Part shown: one piece after another, positions 17,749 to 25,946 of the stretch | Position numbering within the stretch: position 1 is the first letter of the stretch | Layout: every line of letters starts with the position of its first letter | Assembly: GCA_028277985.1 (NCBI GenBank) | Contig: JANQFG010000007.1 | Location: forward strand, 1-64,000 | DNA: 64,000 bases | Source of the DNA: a bacterium | GTDB taxonomy: Bacteria > Desulfobacterota > DSWW01 | Direction of reading: 5' to 3' | Position numbers and translations under genes: made by a program | Notes under the pieces: model-generated | Databases searched by the model: none | What the model was told of the DNA's origin: nothing | Seen by the model: the letters and a program-made list of their open reading frames with translations, nothing else

Positions 17749-20466
17749 ATGAAGAGACGTCTGCGCCGAAGCCTGGTCGTGTTGTCGCTGTTTGTCCTGA
17801 GCACCTGCGGCTTCCCTCCTGAACGCTATGGCAGCGAGGATGGGGATGGCTCGATCGACTATACGGGCTATGAAGCACTTTTCTCCGAAACGGCCGTTCA
17901 TGAGGTTGAGATCGTCATCTCTCAGGAGGAGTGGGACGGACATATCCAGGATATGAAGGATTACGCGGAAAACGACTTCATGGGCCTGGGGCGAACAGGC
18001 AAGTACCGGAGAGCGACGTTCGAGTATCGTGGCCCGGCCGGGGATCGGACCATCCGGGATGTCGGGTTCAGGACAAAAGGGAATGCCTCCCGCACGATTC
18101 CGCAAGACATCGATGATGAAACGGGCGAGCACGGGGCCCTGCATCGAGCCCATTTCAAGGTGAAGTTCAACAAATCATTCGATTTCCCGGAAGGAACTCC
18201 TGAGTACCGTGCGCGGGATGAAAGACGATTCTGTCAACTGAGAAAGCTCGATTTCAGGATGAATGCCTTTGACCCCCCCTGGTGGGATGAGTCCCAGGTT
18301 CGGGAGCGATACAGCTTCGATCTGTTGACCCGCGCCGGCGTGACCGCGCCCAGGACTGGTTCGGCAAAGCTCTACATCAACATCGAAGGCGTTCGGCACT
18401 ATTTCGGGATCTACACCATCATCGAGCCGGTGGATAAATCCTTCCTGACCAAGCGATACGGCAGGGATGGGAACGACGGAAATCTGTACAAATGCCTGTT
18501 CGGGGATTCCGGGCCTGCGACCCTGGAGCCCATAGAAGACGTGCCGGTTCTCATGTTCGAGGAAACCCGGGTGATCGGCTCAAAAGACTGGGAAACGAAT
18601 TATCGACCGACCTATGATCTCAAGACGAACGAAGAAGCGGCCAACCACTCGGTGCTGATCAATTTCATCAACAAATTGGATACACTGAGGGGCAGCGAAC
18701 TGAAATCCTACCTGGACAACAATTTCAGGGTCAGAGATTTCCTTATGGCCCAGGCGATCAACGTGCTGTTGGGCAAATGGGACGACTACTGGTCCATGGG
18801 GAACAACTATTATCTCTACTTCCATAATCAGGGCAAGATCGAGTTCATTCCGGTTGATTATGACATGGTATTCGGCCAGGCCATCCCCTTGATCGATACG
18901 GATACCATCGGAATCTATGACTGGCCGAACATCGTCAATCGGTTTCTTGCCTTGCAGCTTCCGGCCTACCTCGGGCTTCCCCCGGATGTGCCTTTGGAGC
19001 TCCTGGTGGGTTTCCTCAACCTCATCCACACTTGGCAGTCGCCTCTGGTGGAGAAGATCTTCGAAATTCCCGAATATCGTGCAATCTACGAACAATACAT
19101 CGTTGATCTGATTACCCCTGCCAACGGCCTCCTTTGCTACAGTGACTATGAAAAGACTTACAAGAGAATGGCCCGCATCTATGAGGGACATCTGGAGAAT
19201 GATGTCGGCGAAAATGAAGTGATGAAGAACAAGGCGAGCGTGCGGGAGTACTTCTACACCCGCACAAAGGCGGTGATAGCAGAGCTTGGACTCGATGAAG
19301 CTGCATTCGAGACCCGTGCCACGAGCCTGGATCCCCCCTTCGGTATTTCCGCCAGCGAGGGCGTTTCCTTCCGCCACATTGAAGTTTCATGGGATTCGGA
19401 TGTGTATGGTGACTATTTCAATGTGTTCCGATCGGTTAGAGAGGACGGGTCCTATGAGCTGGTGGGCGAGGAGATCAGGGAATACGGCTTTCTTGATGAC
19501 GCGGTCGATCCTGATACGGTCTACTACTACAAACTGAAAGCGTATATGGATTACGGCGTCGAAAGTGACTTCAGCCCCCCTGTCGCCGGATCCACCTCAG
19601 GCTCCGAGGTGCCCGCCCCATCCGGCTTGACCGCCTCGGACGGGATCTTCAACAATGCGATCCTTGTGCTCTGGGACGCTTCGGAAAATGCTGATCATTA
19701 CCGGGTTTACCGCTCACAGACCGTTGAGGGGCCGTACGACCGGGTTGGAGGCGATCTCTACGGCACCGCCTTCTATGACCTGGCTGTGGACGCCGACGTT
19801 GCGTACTACTACAAAGTCACGGGCTACAACGAATCGGAGGGCGAAAGTGACTTGAGCGTGGAAGCCCTCGGCAGAGCGAGCACTGCAGGTGTCGATGGGC
19901 CGGAGATCGCACAGGGTGAACCGTTGGTGAGCGGCAGGTACACCTCCTCGGAGGAGCTCATTGGAACATACACCTTCAACGCAGGGGGTTCCTGTTCAAG
20001 AGTCATGCTTGCCCTCGAGGATCCCGGCCTGGACTACTACAATCTGGCAGGAACATGGCAGTATGAAGGCAACGGCATCGCAATGGAAACCTTTGCCCAG
20101 TATCTCATCTACAACATTACGGTGTTCGAATCTTACCCGGTTTCATTCACAGCCGGAGGTGGAGACAGGCTCTATCTGGTCGGTGCGAAACAGGTAAAAC
20201 CGGGCCCGGGCGAATTCATGAGGTTTGTCGGCACCGGCCAGAACCGGATTGTCATTGGCGGAGGCTTCATCGATGATGAAATCAACCTGCCTGTCGAATT
20301 GACGATCATTGTTCATGAGGACGGCAGCACCGACGCAACCTTCGCAGTGGGCGAGGAGGAGCCGGTGCTGCAATCCTGGCCGGCGGACCCGGGTGCTTTC
20401 AAGCTTATCGAGTTCAATGGTGCGTACTTCCTGGATAAGGAGGATTTCGGTCTGATTGCCGAGTAG
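17749..20466 (+). CDS. CotH-kinase-family lipoprotein with two FnIII-like domains
   Basis: The 905-residue protein begins with a lipoprotein signal ending in LSTCG, so Cys20 or nearby would be lipid-anchored. The CotH domain (about residues 45-520) has VEIVISQEEWDGH, VGFRTKGNASR, the ATP/Mg region GKWDDYWSMGNNYYLYF and FIPVDYDMVFGQ. Two tandem domains (about 535-625 and 625-710: ISASEGVSFRHIEVSWD... and LTASDGIFNNAILVLWD...) look like fibronectin type III. A beta-rich C-terminal domain follows. CotH proteins are atypical surface kinases. It sits between the VTC-domain and DUF4956 genes, a conserved association. Confidence 0.88.
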   Translation: MKRRLRRSLVVLSLFVLSTCGFPPERYGSEDGDGSIDYTGYEALFSETAVHEVEIVISQEEWDGHIQDMKDYAENDFMGLGRTGKYRRATFEYRGPAGDRTIRDVGFRTKGNASRTIPQDIDDETGEHGALHRAHFKVKFNKSFDFPEGTPEYRARDERRFCQLRKLDFRMNAFDPPWWDESQVRERYSFDLLTRAGVTAPRTGSAKLYINIEGVRHYFGIYTIIEPVDKSFLTKRYGRDGNDGNLYKCLFGDSGPATLEPIEDVPVLMFEETRVIGSKDWETNYRPTYDLKTNEEAANHSVLINFINKLDTLRGSELKSYLDNNFRVRDFLMAQAINVLLGKWDDYWSMGNNYYLYFHNQGKIEFIPVDYDMVFGQAIPLIDTDTIGIYDWPNIVNRFLALQLPAYLGLPPDVPLELLVGFLNLIHTWQSPLVEKIFEIPEYRAIYEQYIVDLITPANGLLCYSDYEKTYKRMARIYEGHLENDVGENEVMKNKASVREYFYTRTKAVIAELGLDEAAFETRATSLDPPFGISASEGVSFRHIEVSWDSDVYGDYFNVFRSVREDGSYELVGEEIREYGFLDDAVDPDTVYYYKLKAYMDYGVESDFSPPVAGSTSGSEVPAPSGLTASDGIFNNAILVLWDASENADHYRVYRSQTVEGPYDRVGGDLYGTAFYDLAVDADVAYYYKVTGYNESEGESDLSVEALGRASTAGVDGPEIAQGEPLVSGRYTSSEELIGTYTFNAGGSCSRVMLALEDPGLDYYNLAGTWQYEGNGIAMETFAQYLIYNITVFESYPVSFTAGGGDRLYLVGAKQVKPGPGEFMRFVGTGQNRIVIGGGFIDDEINLPVELTIIVHEDGSTDATFAVGEEEPVLQSWPADPGAFKLIEFNGAYFLDKEDFGLIAE

Positions 20467-20495
20467 AATGGCAGCAAAAAGAGGGGAGAGGTCGG

Positions 20496-21179
20496 ATGTT
20501 GGACATACTGGAATTGCAGGCTACCGCGGTGAACCCGACTTTGATCACGATCATCTATACGGTGGTACTCGCTTTCTTGCTCTCAACCCTGATCGCCTTC
20601 ACCTATGAAAAGACGTTCCGCGGGTTGTCTTACTCACGAAACTACCTGCAGGCACTGGTGCTCAGCTCCATTGTGGCTTCGACCGTGATGCAGGCGATCG
20701 GCGACAGCCTGGCGAGCGGGCTCGGTATGCTAGGCGCCCTTGCGATCATCCGGTTTCGAACGAGCCTGAAAGAACCGAGGGACATCATCTTCATGTTCGC
20801 CTGTCTTGCCGCGGGCATCGCCTGCGGGGTAAACGGGTACGACATTGCGGTGGTGGGAACCCTCGGCTTCTGCATCATCGCTTTTGTCCTGCACTACTCC
20901 CCGTTCGGCCAGGAAACCTATTTTGACGGAATGCTTCGATTCAACAGCGAAGACGACCAGGCGGGCAAGGCGAAGCTCGACGATGTACTCAAAGATCACT
21001 GCAAGCTCTTTGCCCTGATCACCGTTCGGGACATGGCCCAGGGGAAGAGACTCGACTATGCCTATCATGTGAAGCTGAAGAGAGGAAAGAGCAAGGCCGA
21101 CCTCGTCCATGCCTTGAATGGCATACAATCGGTAAGCGGTGTGAGCCTGCTGCTGCAGGAAACCACCATCGATATCTGA
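20496..21179 (+). CDS. DUF4956 membrane protein
   Basis: This 227-residue protein has about four hydrophobic segments (residues 15-37, 48-75, 82-105 and 110-133) with the GLGMLGALAIIRFRTSLKEPRD signature of DUF4956, then a soluble C-terminal domain of about 90 residues with a ferredoxin-like alternating pattern. Proteins of this family are found with VTC-domain and CotH genes; their role is unknown. It is the last gene of the export/CotH operon, 29 bases after the CotH gene. Confidence 0.85.
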   Translation: MLDILELQATAVNPTLITIIYTVVLAFLLSTLIAFTYEKTFRGLSYSRNYLQALVLSSIVASTVMQAIGDSLASGLGMLGALAIIRFRTSLKEPRDIIFMFACLAAGIACGVNGYDIAVVGTLGFCIIAFVLHYSPFGQETYFDGMLRFNSEDDQAGKAKLDDVLKDHCKLFALITVRDMAQGKRLDYAYHVKLKRGKSKADLVHALNGIQSVSGVSLLLQETTIDI

Positions 21180-21204
21180 GGTAGAAGGGTAGAAAGTATA
21201 GAGA

Positions 21205-21373
21205 GGGTCGGACCTAACCAAGTATTCTATTCCAAAAGAAAACAGAGGTCTCCAGAGGTGGAAATAGACCTTAGAGGCCGGGTGGCTCTCCCAATCTCTG
21301 GATTTAATGCCGAAAACAGGTCCGTTCCAGGCATTTTGTTCCCGAACATCAGACACATAGCTTGGTCCGACCC
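21205..21373. mobile_element. Non-coding GGTCGGACC-ended element, second copy (shorter)
   Basis: The left end is GGGTCGGACC (21205-21214) followed by TAACCAAG; the right end GCTTGGTCCGACCC (21360-21373) is identical to that of the element at 12057-12322. The right-most 27 bases are shared between the two. At 169 bases it is shorter and more decayed. No coding frame of interest. It begins 26 bases after the DUF4956 stop. Confidence 0.65.
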
Positions 21374-21405
21374 CACGAATTCCACGAATTGCTCCTGCGT
21401 GGTCG

Positions 21406-22254
21406 TCAAGGCTTGGCGCCCACGGCGATGAGGTGGGCGCTCACTCCGAGAAGGCTTGGCTCTGTTTCCAGGGTGCGTGCGATCTTGAGCAAGTGTTCTC
21501 GATGTTCCTCACGGGCCCACCATTTGTCGAAATCGTGAAGCAGCCAACCCGGGCCCTCGATCCCGTAGACACCATGTACCTGAAAACCTGCTTCTTCCAC
21601 TTCCTCCTTCAGTCCGTCAGGATGATGGAAGAAGGTGTCCATGAAGTATTCCGGCTTTTCGGTCGGATTCCTGTGCTGGCCGTCTTTCAGGTCCTGTTCG
21701 ATGATGGAGACGAATCTTGGATCCGCCAGGAATCCGCACCGGAGGGCGTCAAGGGTGGATGCGAATCGTGAGACGCCGACCGCCATCAGTGTTCCACCCT
21801 TCCGGAGAACCCGGAAGGCCTCGTTCAGGCACAGAGAGCGATCCTGCTTTTCCGTGAGGTGGTACATGGGGCCCAAAAGGAGAACGGCGTCGGCACACTC
21901 ATCTTCCCAGTGGAGGGAACGCGCGTCTCCAACAGCAGCGCTGGCGAGAGGTGCCTCGGGTTGGGCCCTGGATGCCTTCTCTGCAAGCTCAACGTGCATG
22001 GGAACAATGTCGAGAAGGTGGACTTCGTAGCCCAGCTTGGCGAGCCAACAGGCATGGGCCCCGGGGCCGCCCCCAACATCGAGGATCCTGGCAGGCACCG
22101 GTGGAAGGAATCTCTCGAGGAGTTCACGGGTCCTTTCACCCTCGAGTTTCCCCGGCCCGATCTCCAGGCGCTGCTCTTCGTATCCTGAAGCGTAGTGTTC
22201 CGCAACCTCATCTGGATCCGGTGAAGATGTGTTGTTGCTTCCGGATTCTTTCAT
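21406..22254 (-). CDS. Class I SAM-dependent methyltransferase
   Basis: The 282-residue protein has motif I ARILDVGGGPGAHACWLAKLG, motif II VHLLDIVPMHVELA, then DAVLLLGPMYHLTEKQDR and LRKGGTLMAVG. The GPMYHL stretch is typical of a Methyltransf_25/11 subgroup often called small-molecule or ubiquinone-type. The substrate is unknown. It is divergent from the radical SAM fusion gene, 346 bases away. A role in that pathway is possible but not shown. Confidence 0.85.
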   Translation of the reverse strand: MKESGSNNTSSPDPDEVAEHYASGYEEQRLEIGPGKLEGERTRELLERFLPPVPARILDVGGGPGAHACWLAKLGYEVHLLDIVPMHVELAEKASRAQPEAPLASAAVGDARSLHWEDECADAVLLLGPMYHLTEKQDRSLCLNEAFRVLRKGGTLMAVGVSRFASTLDALRCGFLADPRFVSIIEQDLKDGQHRNPTEKPEYFMDTFFHHPDGLKEEVEEAGFQVHGVYGIEGPGWLLHDFDKWWAREEHREHLLKIARTLETEPSLLGVSAHLIAVGAKP

Positions 22255-22600
22255 AACGTTTCTCTGGCTCCGTGGTCCTTTGCCACCGCTTCCGGTGTGC
22301 CGACGACTCCGAGAAGATTGCTTTCGACTCTAAAGACATTCTTCTTTGTATGCAATACTCCGATGCGACACTCTTTTCCGGGTTTCTCGGCAATCGATCT
22401 TGCGGATTGACGGACCATGATGAAAAACATTACCTTAATGACAAGCCACTGCACAGATGCGAGACAGAAACGACGACGTCCTCGAGAGCATCTCCAACAC
22501 ATGAAGACATCGAGGCAAACGTCTTAGACATGAAAAAGAAAGGGATTCAGCGGCTCAACGTTCCGACTCTCGTCCGCTACCCGGAAAAGGAGAACCACCA
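22255..22600. other. Gap upstream of the radical SAM fusion; no clear gene
   Basis: I see no clear promoter or RNA gene. A frame open from at least 22350 runs into the fusion gene and ends at 22604, overlapping the TTG start by 4 bases. Its composition is not clearly coding. Confidence 0.4.
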
Positions 22601-22604
22601 TTGA
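22530..22604 (+). CDS. Possible 24-residue leader ORF coupled to the radical SAM fusion
   Basis: ATG 22530 opens MKKKGIQRLNVPTLVRYPEK and stops at the TGA inside TTGA (22601-22604), which is also the start of the fusion gene, so translational coupling is possible. It has no strong ribosome site of its own. An in-frame ATG at 22350 would extend it to 84 residues. A peptide substrate for the radical SAM enzyme is only a speculation. Confidence 0.25.
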   Translation: MKKKGIQRLNVPTLVRYPEKENHH

Positions 22605-25600
22605 GCTCGAAGTGCTGCAGTCGGGAGCCTCCGCCCGGGACGAGTCAGGATGATGGCCCGCCCGGTCAGGGGCAACCCAGACGGAGAGAGATCTCGCCCA
22701 GCGACCTCGTTCGGATATCGGGTAGAGCCGAGCCGATCTATCTCCATCCGGAGACCCCTTTATGGTTCGTGCCGGGCCCGGCGGCGGACCGACTTCTACG
22801 CCAATGGATGAAAGGCACAGGACGGGAAGATCTCGCCCGATGGTGGTCGGGTCGTACCGGCGGGTCGACCTCTTCCGCTGCCCTGGACGTCGACCGGTTC
22901 TTTCGCTCGATCCTGCCACCACCGTCAAGACCCTACCGGGGCCGAAAGGCCCTGAGTCTGGAGCGCCTTTCGGAGCTTTGGATCCACCTGACGGACGAGT
23001 GCAACCTCAGGTGCCGCCACTGCCTGTTCGAGACCTGCCAGGGCTCAGGCCGGTCTCTCGCCCCGGACAGGATCCTGTCCCTCGTCGAAGAGGCGTATGG
23101 CATCGGATGCAGGCTGGTCTGCTTCACCGGCGGAGAACCTCTTGTATATCGCGGCTTCACCGGGCTTGTTCGGTCCCTTCTGTCTCGGCATGACGATCTC
23201 CAGGTGGCGGTCCTCACGAACGGAACCCTGATTCCGGCTCGGGTGGGTGAACTCGAACAACTCGATGCGAATCGCCTGCACTTTCAGGTCAGCCTGGACG
23301 GGCCGGAAGCGACCCACGACAATCTGCGCGGGAGAGGTGCCTTCAAGAAAACCGAGGCCGCCCTCAGGGACCTGGTCGCTGGAAACATCCCATGCAGCAT
23401 CGCCATGGCGGCAAACCGGGAAAATGCCCCGGCTATGGAAGAGGTCGTGGAGATTGCCCACGGCCTGGGCGTGACGACCGTGCATTTCATCTGGCACTTC
23501 GTCCGCGGAATGGGCCGGAACATGGACAGGGTGTCGATGAAGGCTCTGATCAGCGCCTTCCGAACTGCAGTAGAGCGAGCCCGGTCCCTGGGAGTGCACG
23601 TGGACAACCTGGAGGCGATGCGGGCGCAGGTCTTTGCGCCGGCCGGGACACGGTTCGACTTCGGGAACGCGGCGTGGGAATCCCTGGCCGTGGGGCCGGA
23701 CGGCGGTGTATACCCGACGCCCGCCATGGTGGATCTAGAGCCGTTCCGAGCGGGTACGATCGGGCGGGGCATCGAAAAGGTGTGGCGAGACAGCGCCGTT
23801 CTCAAACGTGTTCGGTCGCTTTCCTTGAATGACGTGCCGACGATGAAGGCTGACCCCTGGCGGTTGATTCTCGGGGGAGGCGATCTGGATCATTGCTGCG
23901 TTCACAGGGACGGTAGCAAGGATGTCCGAGGGCTCCAGGGAGATCCTTACCTCCCTTTGTACCGTGAGACCGCCCGGATGCTGATCCAGGAGGAAGTGAA
24001 AACCCTACCGGTTCCGAAGGGATTGGGTCTGATCCTCCGCATGGGGGACATCACAACGGACTGCCCGTCCCCGAAAGAGGTGAACTTCACCCACAGCAAT
24101 TGCCTCCTCACGGTCGGCGAGGGTACGACCAGGGGGCTGGTGCGCACCTTCTACGAGGACCGAGCAGTCACTCCAGACGAGACGATCCTGAACCCGGTCT
24201 CGTACGAAGGCCAGGATATAGACTATATCCCGGCCGAGGCCCGCGTCCGTCTCTACGGATGTGGAAGTCCGGTCACGGACGCCGACTTGCGGCCCGGAGA
24301 GTCGATCGTGGATCTCGGCTGCGGCACCGGCGTCGAATGCTTCATTGCGGCGCGAGAGGTGGGCGCCCGGGGCAGGGCCATCGGGGTGGACATGTCGGAT
24401 GCCATGCTGGACATTGCACGTCGGTCCAGGTCGACCGTGCGGGATGGACTTGGCTACGACAACACCCTGTTCGTGAAGGGCTACCTCGAGGCGATCCCGC
24501 TGGCCGATCAGATCGCCGACCTGGTGGTCTCGAACTGCGTGGTCAACCTGAACCATCACAAGCGGAAGGTCTTCCAGGAGATCTTCCGGATCCTCAAGCC
24601 GGGCGGACGGCTGGTCATCTCGGATGTGGTTGCAGAAACCGAGCCGCCCCTGGCGATCCGGGCGGATCACCAACTCATCGGGGAGTGCATCGGCGGGGCC
24701 ATGGTGCAGGAAGTTCTTTTCAACATGCTCGGGGACCTGGGGTTCGTGAACGCTTCGATCGTGAAGCGGTTCCCATACCGCACGATCCAAGAGCATCCCT
24801 TCTTCTCGCTGACCTTTTGCGCCTGGAGGCCGGAGGCGGCGACCCGCCAGGAGGTAACCGATGCCATGTACGCCGGGCCCTTCCGGGCAGTGGTAACGGA
24901 GGATGGGACGGTTCTTCACAAGGGCGTTCGACAGCGAATCTCGATCCGTTCTCGTCTCGACCCTGCCTCCCTGGGGGAATCCGGCATCCTGCTTCTTGAC
25001 TCGGCCACAGGTTCCGTCACAAACCTGGAGGCGGAGCAAAGCTGTGCCTGTTTCGTCGAACCGGGAGAGAAGGACGTGCTTCCGAGCGAAGAGGTGCCCG
25101 CAACGGGTTGCCTGACATGCGGTGCGCCGCTGGTCTACCTCACTGTCTTCGAAGAAAAGGAGTGCGTGCGCTGCAATACCGTGAAGACCGCCAACGCGGT
25201 CTGCGAGGAGGGGCACTTTGTCTGTGACGCCTGTCACGTGAAGGATCCGAGAGAGCTGATTCGAACGATCTGTACGCATACGCATGAGACCGACATGATC
25301 CGTCTCCTCGAGGAGGTTCGTTCCGATTCAAGGTTTCCCATGCATGGGCCGGAGCACCACGCCCTGATTCCAGCGGTCATCCTGGCAACCTACCGGAATC
25401 TGGGGGGCGAGGTCACCGAGCGCGACATCCTGACCGGCATCGAGCGGGGCCTGTGCGTTCCGGGAGGGTCCTGCGGATTCATGGGGATATGCGGCGCAGC
25501 CGTGGGTGTAGGGATCGCTTTCTCGATCATCCTGGAAGCGAACCCTCTCACGCCGAAGCCGCGGCAGTTGGTTCAGGAGGTCCTTTCCGAGGTCATCGGT

Positions 25601-25816
25601 GCCCTTGCAGTGCACGAGGCAGCCCGCTGCTGCCGCAGAGAGTCCATCTTGTGCCTCAGGGAGGCAGCCCGGCTCTCCGAAGAGATCCTTCCGGTGCGCC
25701 TCCTGGCCGATGGGGATTCCCCCTGTGAGCAACACGACCGGAACGAGGAGTGCATACGTGCGGGCTGTCCTCTGTTTTCTGGCGAAACCTCCTTGCCGGT
25801 TCAGCCGTCCGTTTGA
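22601..25816 (+). CDS. Three-part fusion: radical SAM domain, ArsM-like arsenite methyltransferase, DUF5714-like tail
   Basis: This 1071-residue protein starts at TTG (AAGGAG eight bases before). Residues about 125-430 form a radical SAM domain with CNLRCRHC (Cys134, Cys138, Cys141), FTGGEPL and a SPASM-like region that has lost its usual cysteines (PDGGVYPTPAM). Residues about 470-760 form a methyltransferase with VDLGCGTG and cysteines in YGCG (554), VECF (580), SNCVVNL (646) and GECIGG (696), matching the four conserved cysteines of ArsM. Residues about 850-1050 have a cysteine-rich knuckle (CLTCG, CVRC, CDAC) and a DUF5714-like helical part. The downstream fused glycosyltransferase is of a type marked for arsenosugar loci. 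I infer arsenic methylation coupled to radical adenosyl/alkyl transfer; the product is unknown. Confidence 0.8.
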   Translation: MSSKCCSREPPPGTSQDDGPPGQGQPRRREISPSDLVRISGRAEPIYLHPETPLWFVPGPAADRLLRQWMKGTGREDLARWWSGRTGGSTSSAALDVDRFFRSILPPPSRPYRGRKALSLERLSELWIHLTDECNLRCRHCLFETCQGSGRSLAPDRILSLVEEAYGIGCRLVCFTGGEPLVYRGFTGLVRSLLSRHDDLQVAVLTNGTLIPARVGELEQLDANRLHFQVSLDGPEATHDNLRGRGAFKKTEAALRDLVAGNIPCSIAMAANRENAPAMEEVVEIAHGLGVTTVHFIWHFVRGMGRNMDRVSMKALISAFRTAVERARSLGVHVDNLEAMRAQVFAPAGTRFDFGNAAWESLAVGPDGGVYPTPAMVDLEPFRAGTIGRGIEKVWRDSAVLKRVRSLSLNDVPTMKADPWRLILGGGDLDHCCVHRDGSKDVRGLQGDPYLPLYRETARMLIQEEVKTLPVPKGLGLILRMGDITTDCPSPKEVNFTHSNCLLTVGEGTTRGLVRTFYEDRAVTPDETILNPVSYEGQDIDYIPAEARVRLYGCGSPVTDADLRPGESIVDLGCGTGVECFIAAREVGARGRAIGVDMSDAMLDIARRSRSTVRDGLGYDNTLFVKGYLEAIPLADQIADLVVSNCVVNLNHHKRKVFQEIFRILKPGGRLVISDVVAETEPPLAIRADHQLIGECIGGAMVQEVLFNMLGDLGFVNASIVKRFPYRTIQEHPFFSLTFCAWRPEAATRQEVTDAMYAGPFRAVVTEDGTVLHKGVRQRISIRSRLDPASLGESGILLLDSATGSVTNLEAEQSCACFVEPGEKDVLPSEEVPATGCLTCGAPLVYLTVFEEKECVRCNTVKTANAVCEEGHFVCDACHVKDPRELIRTICTHTHETDMIRLLEEVRSDSRFPMHGPEHHALIPAVILATYRNLGGEVTERDILTGIERGLCVPGGSCGFMGICGAAVGVGIAFSIILEANPLTPKPRQLVQEVLSEVIGALAVHEAARCCRRESILCLREAARLSEEILPVRLLADGDSPCEQHDRNEECIRAGCPLFSGETSLPVQPSV

Positions 25817-25820
25817 GGTG

Positions 25821-25903
25821 TGAGCCAGTCCGCATATTGCACGGAACTTCTTAGCGAGAGCGGTGGAAGGCTTCCAGCAATATGCGGGCGGGACGCAGGC
25901 TCA
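25821..25903. other. Intergenic stem-loop between the fusion gene and the glycosyltransferase
   Basis: CCGCATATTGC (25830-25840) pairs perfectly with GCAATATGCGG (25877-25887); TGAGCC (25821-25826) pairs with GGCTCA (25898-25903), and the loop holds the palindrome TGGAAGGCTTCCA. There is no T-run, so it is probably an mRNA processing or stability element rather than an intrinsic terminator. Confidence 0.5.
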
Positions 25904-25946
25904 TCCGACCTTGTACGGTCAGAGTGGAGAGGCGGATTGTAGAGGC

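Noticed and set aside
22272-22604. 110-residue frame upstream of the radical SAM fusion as a peptide precursor
   Set aside because: No ribosome site, no recognised leader or core pattern, and no conservation evidence. Only a weak possibility remains for the 22530 start.
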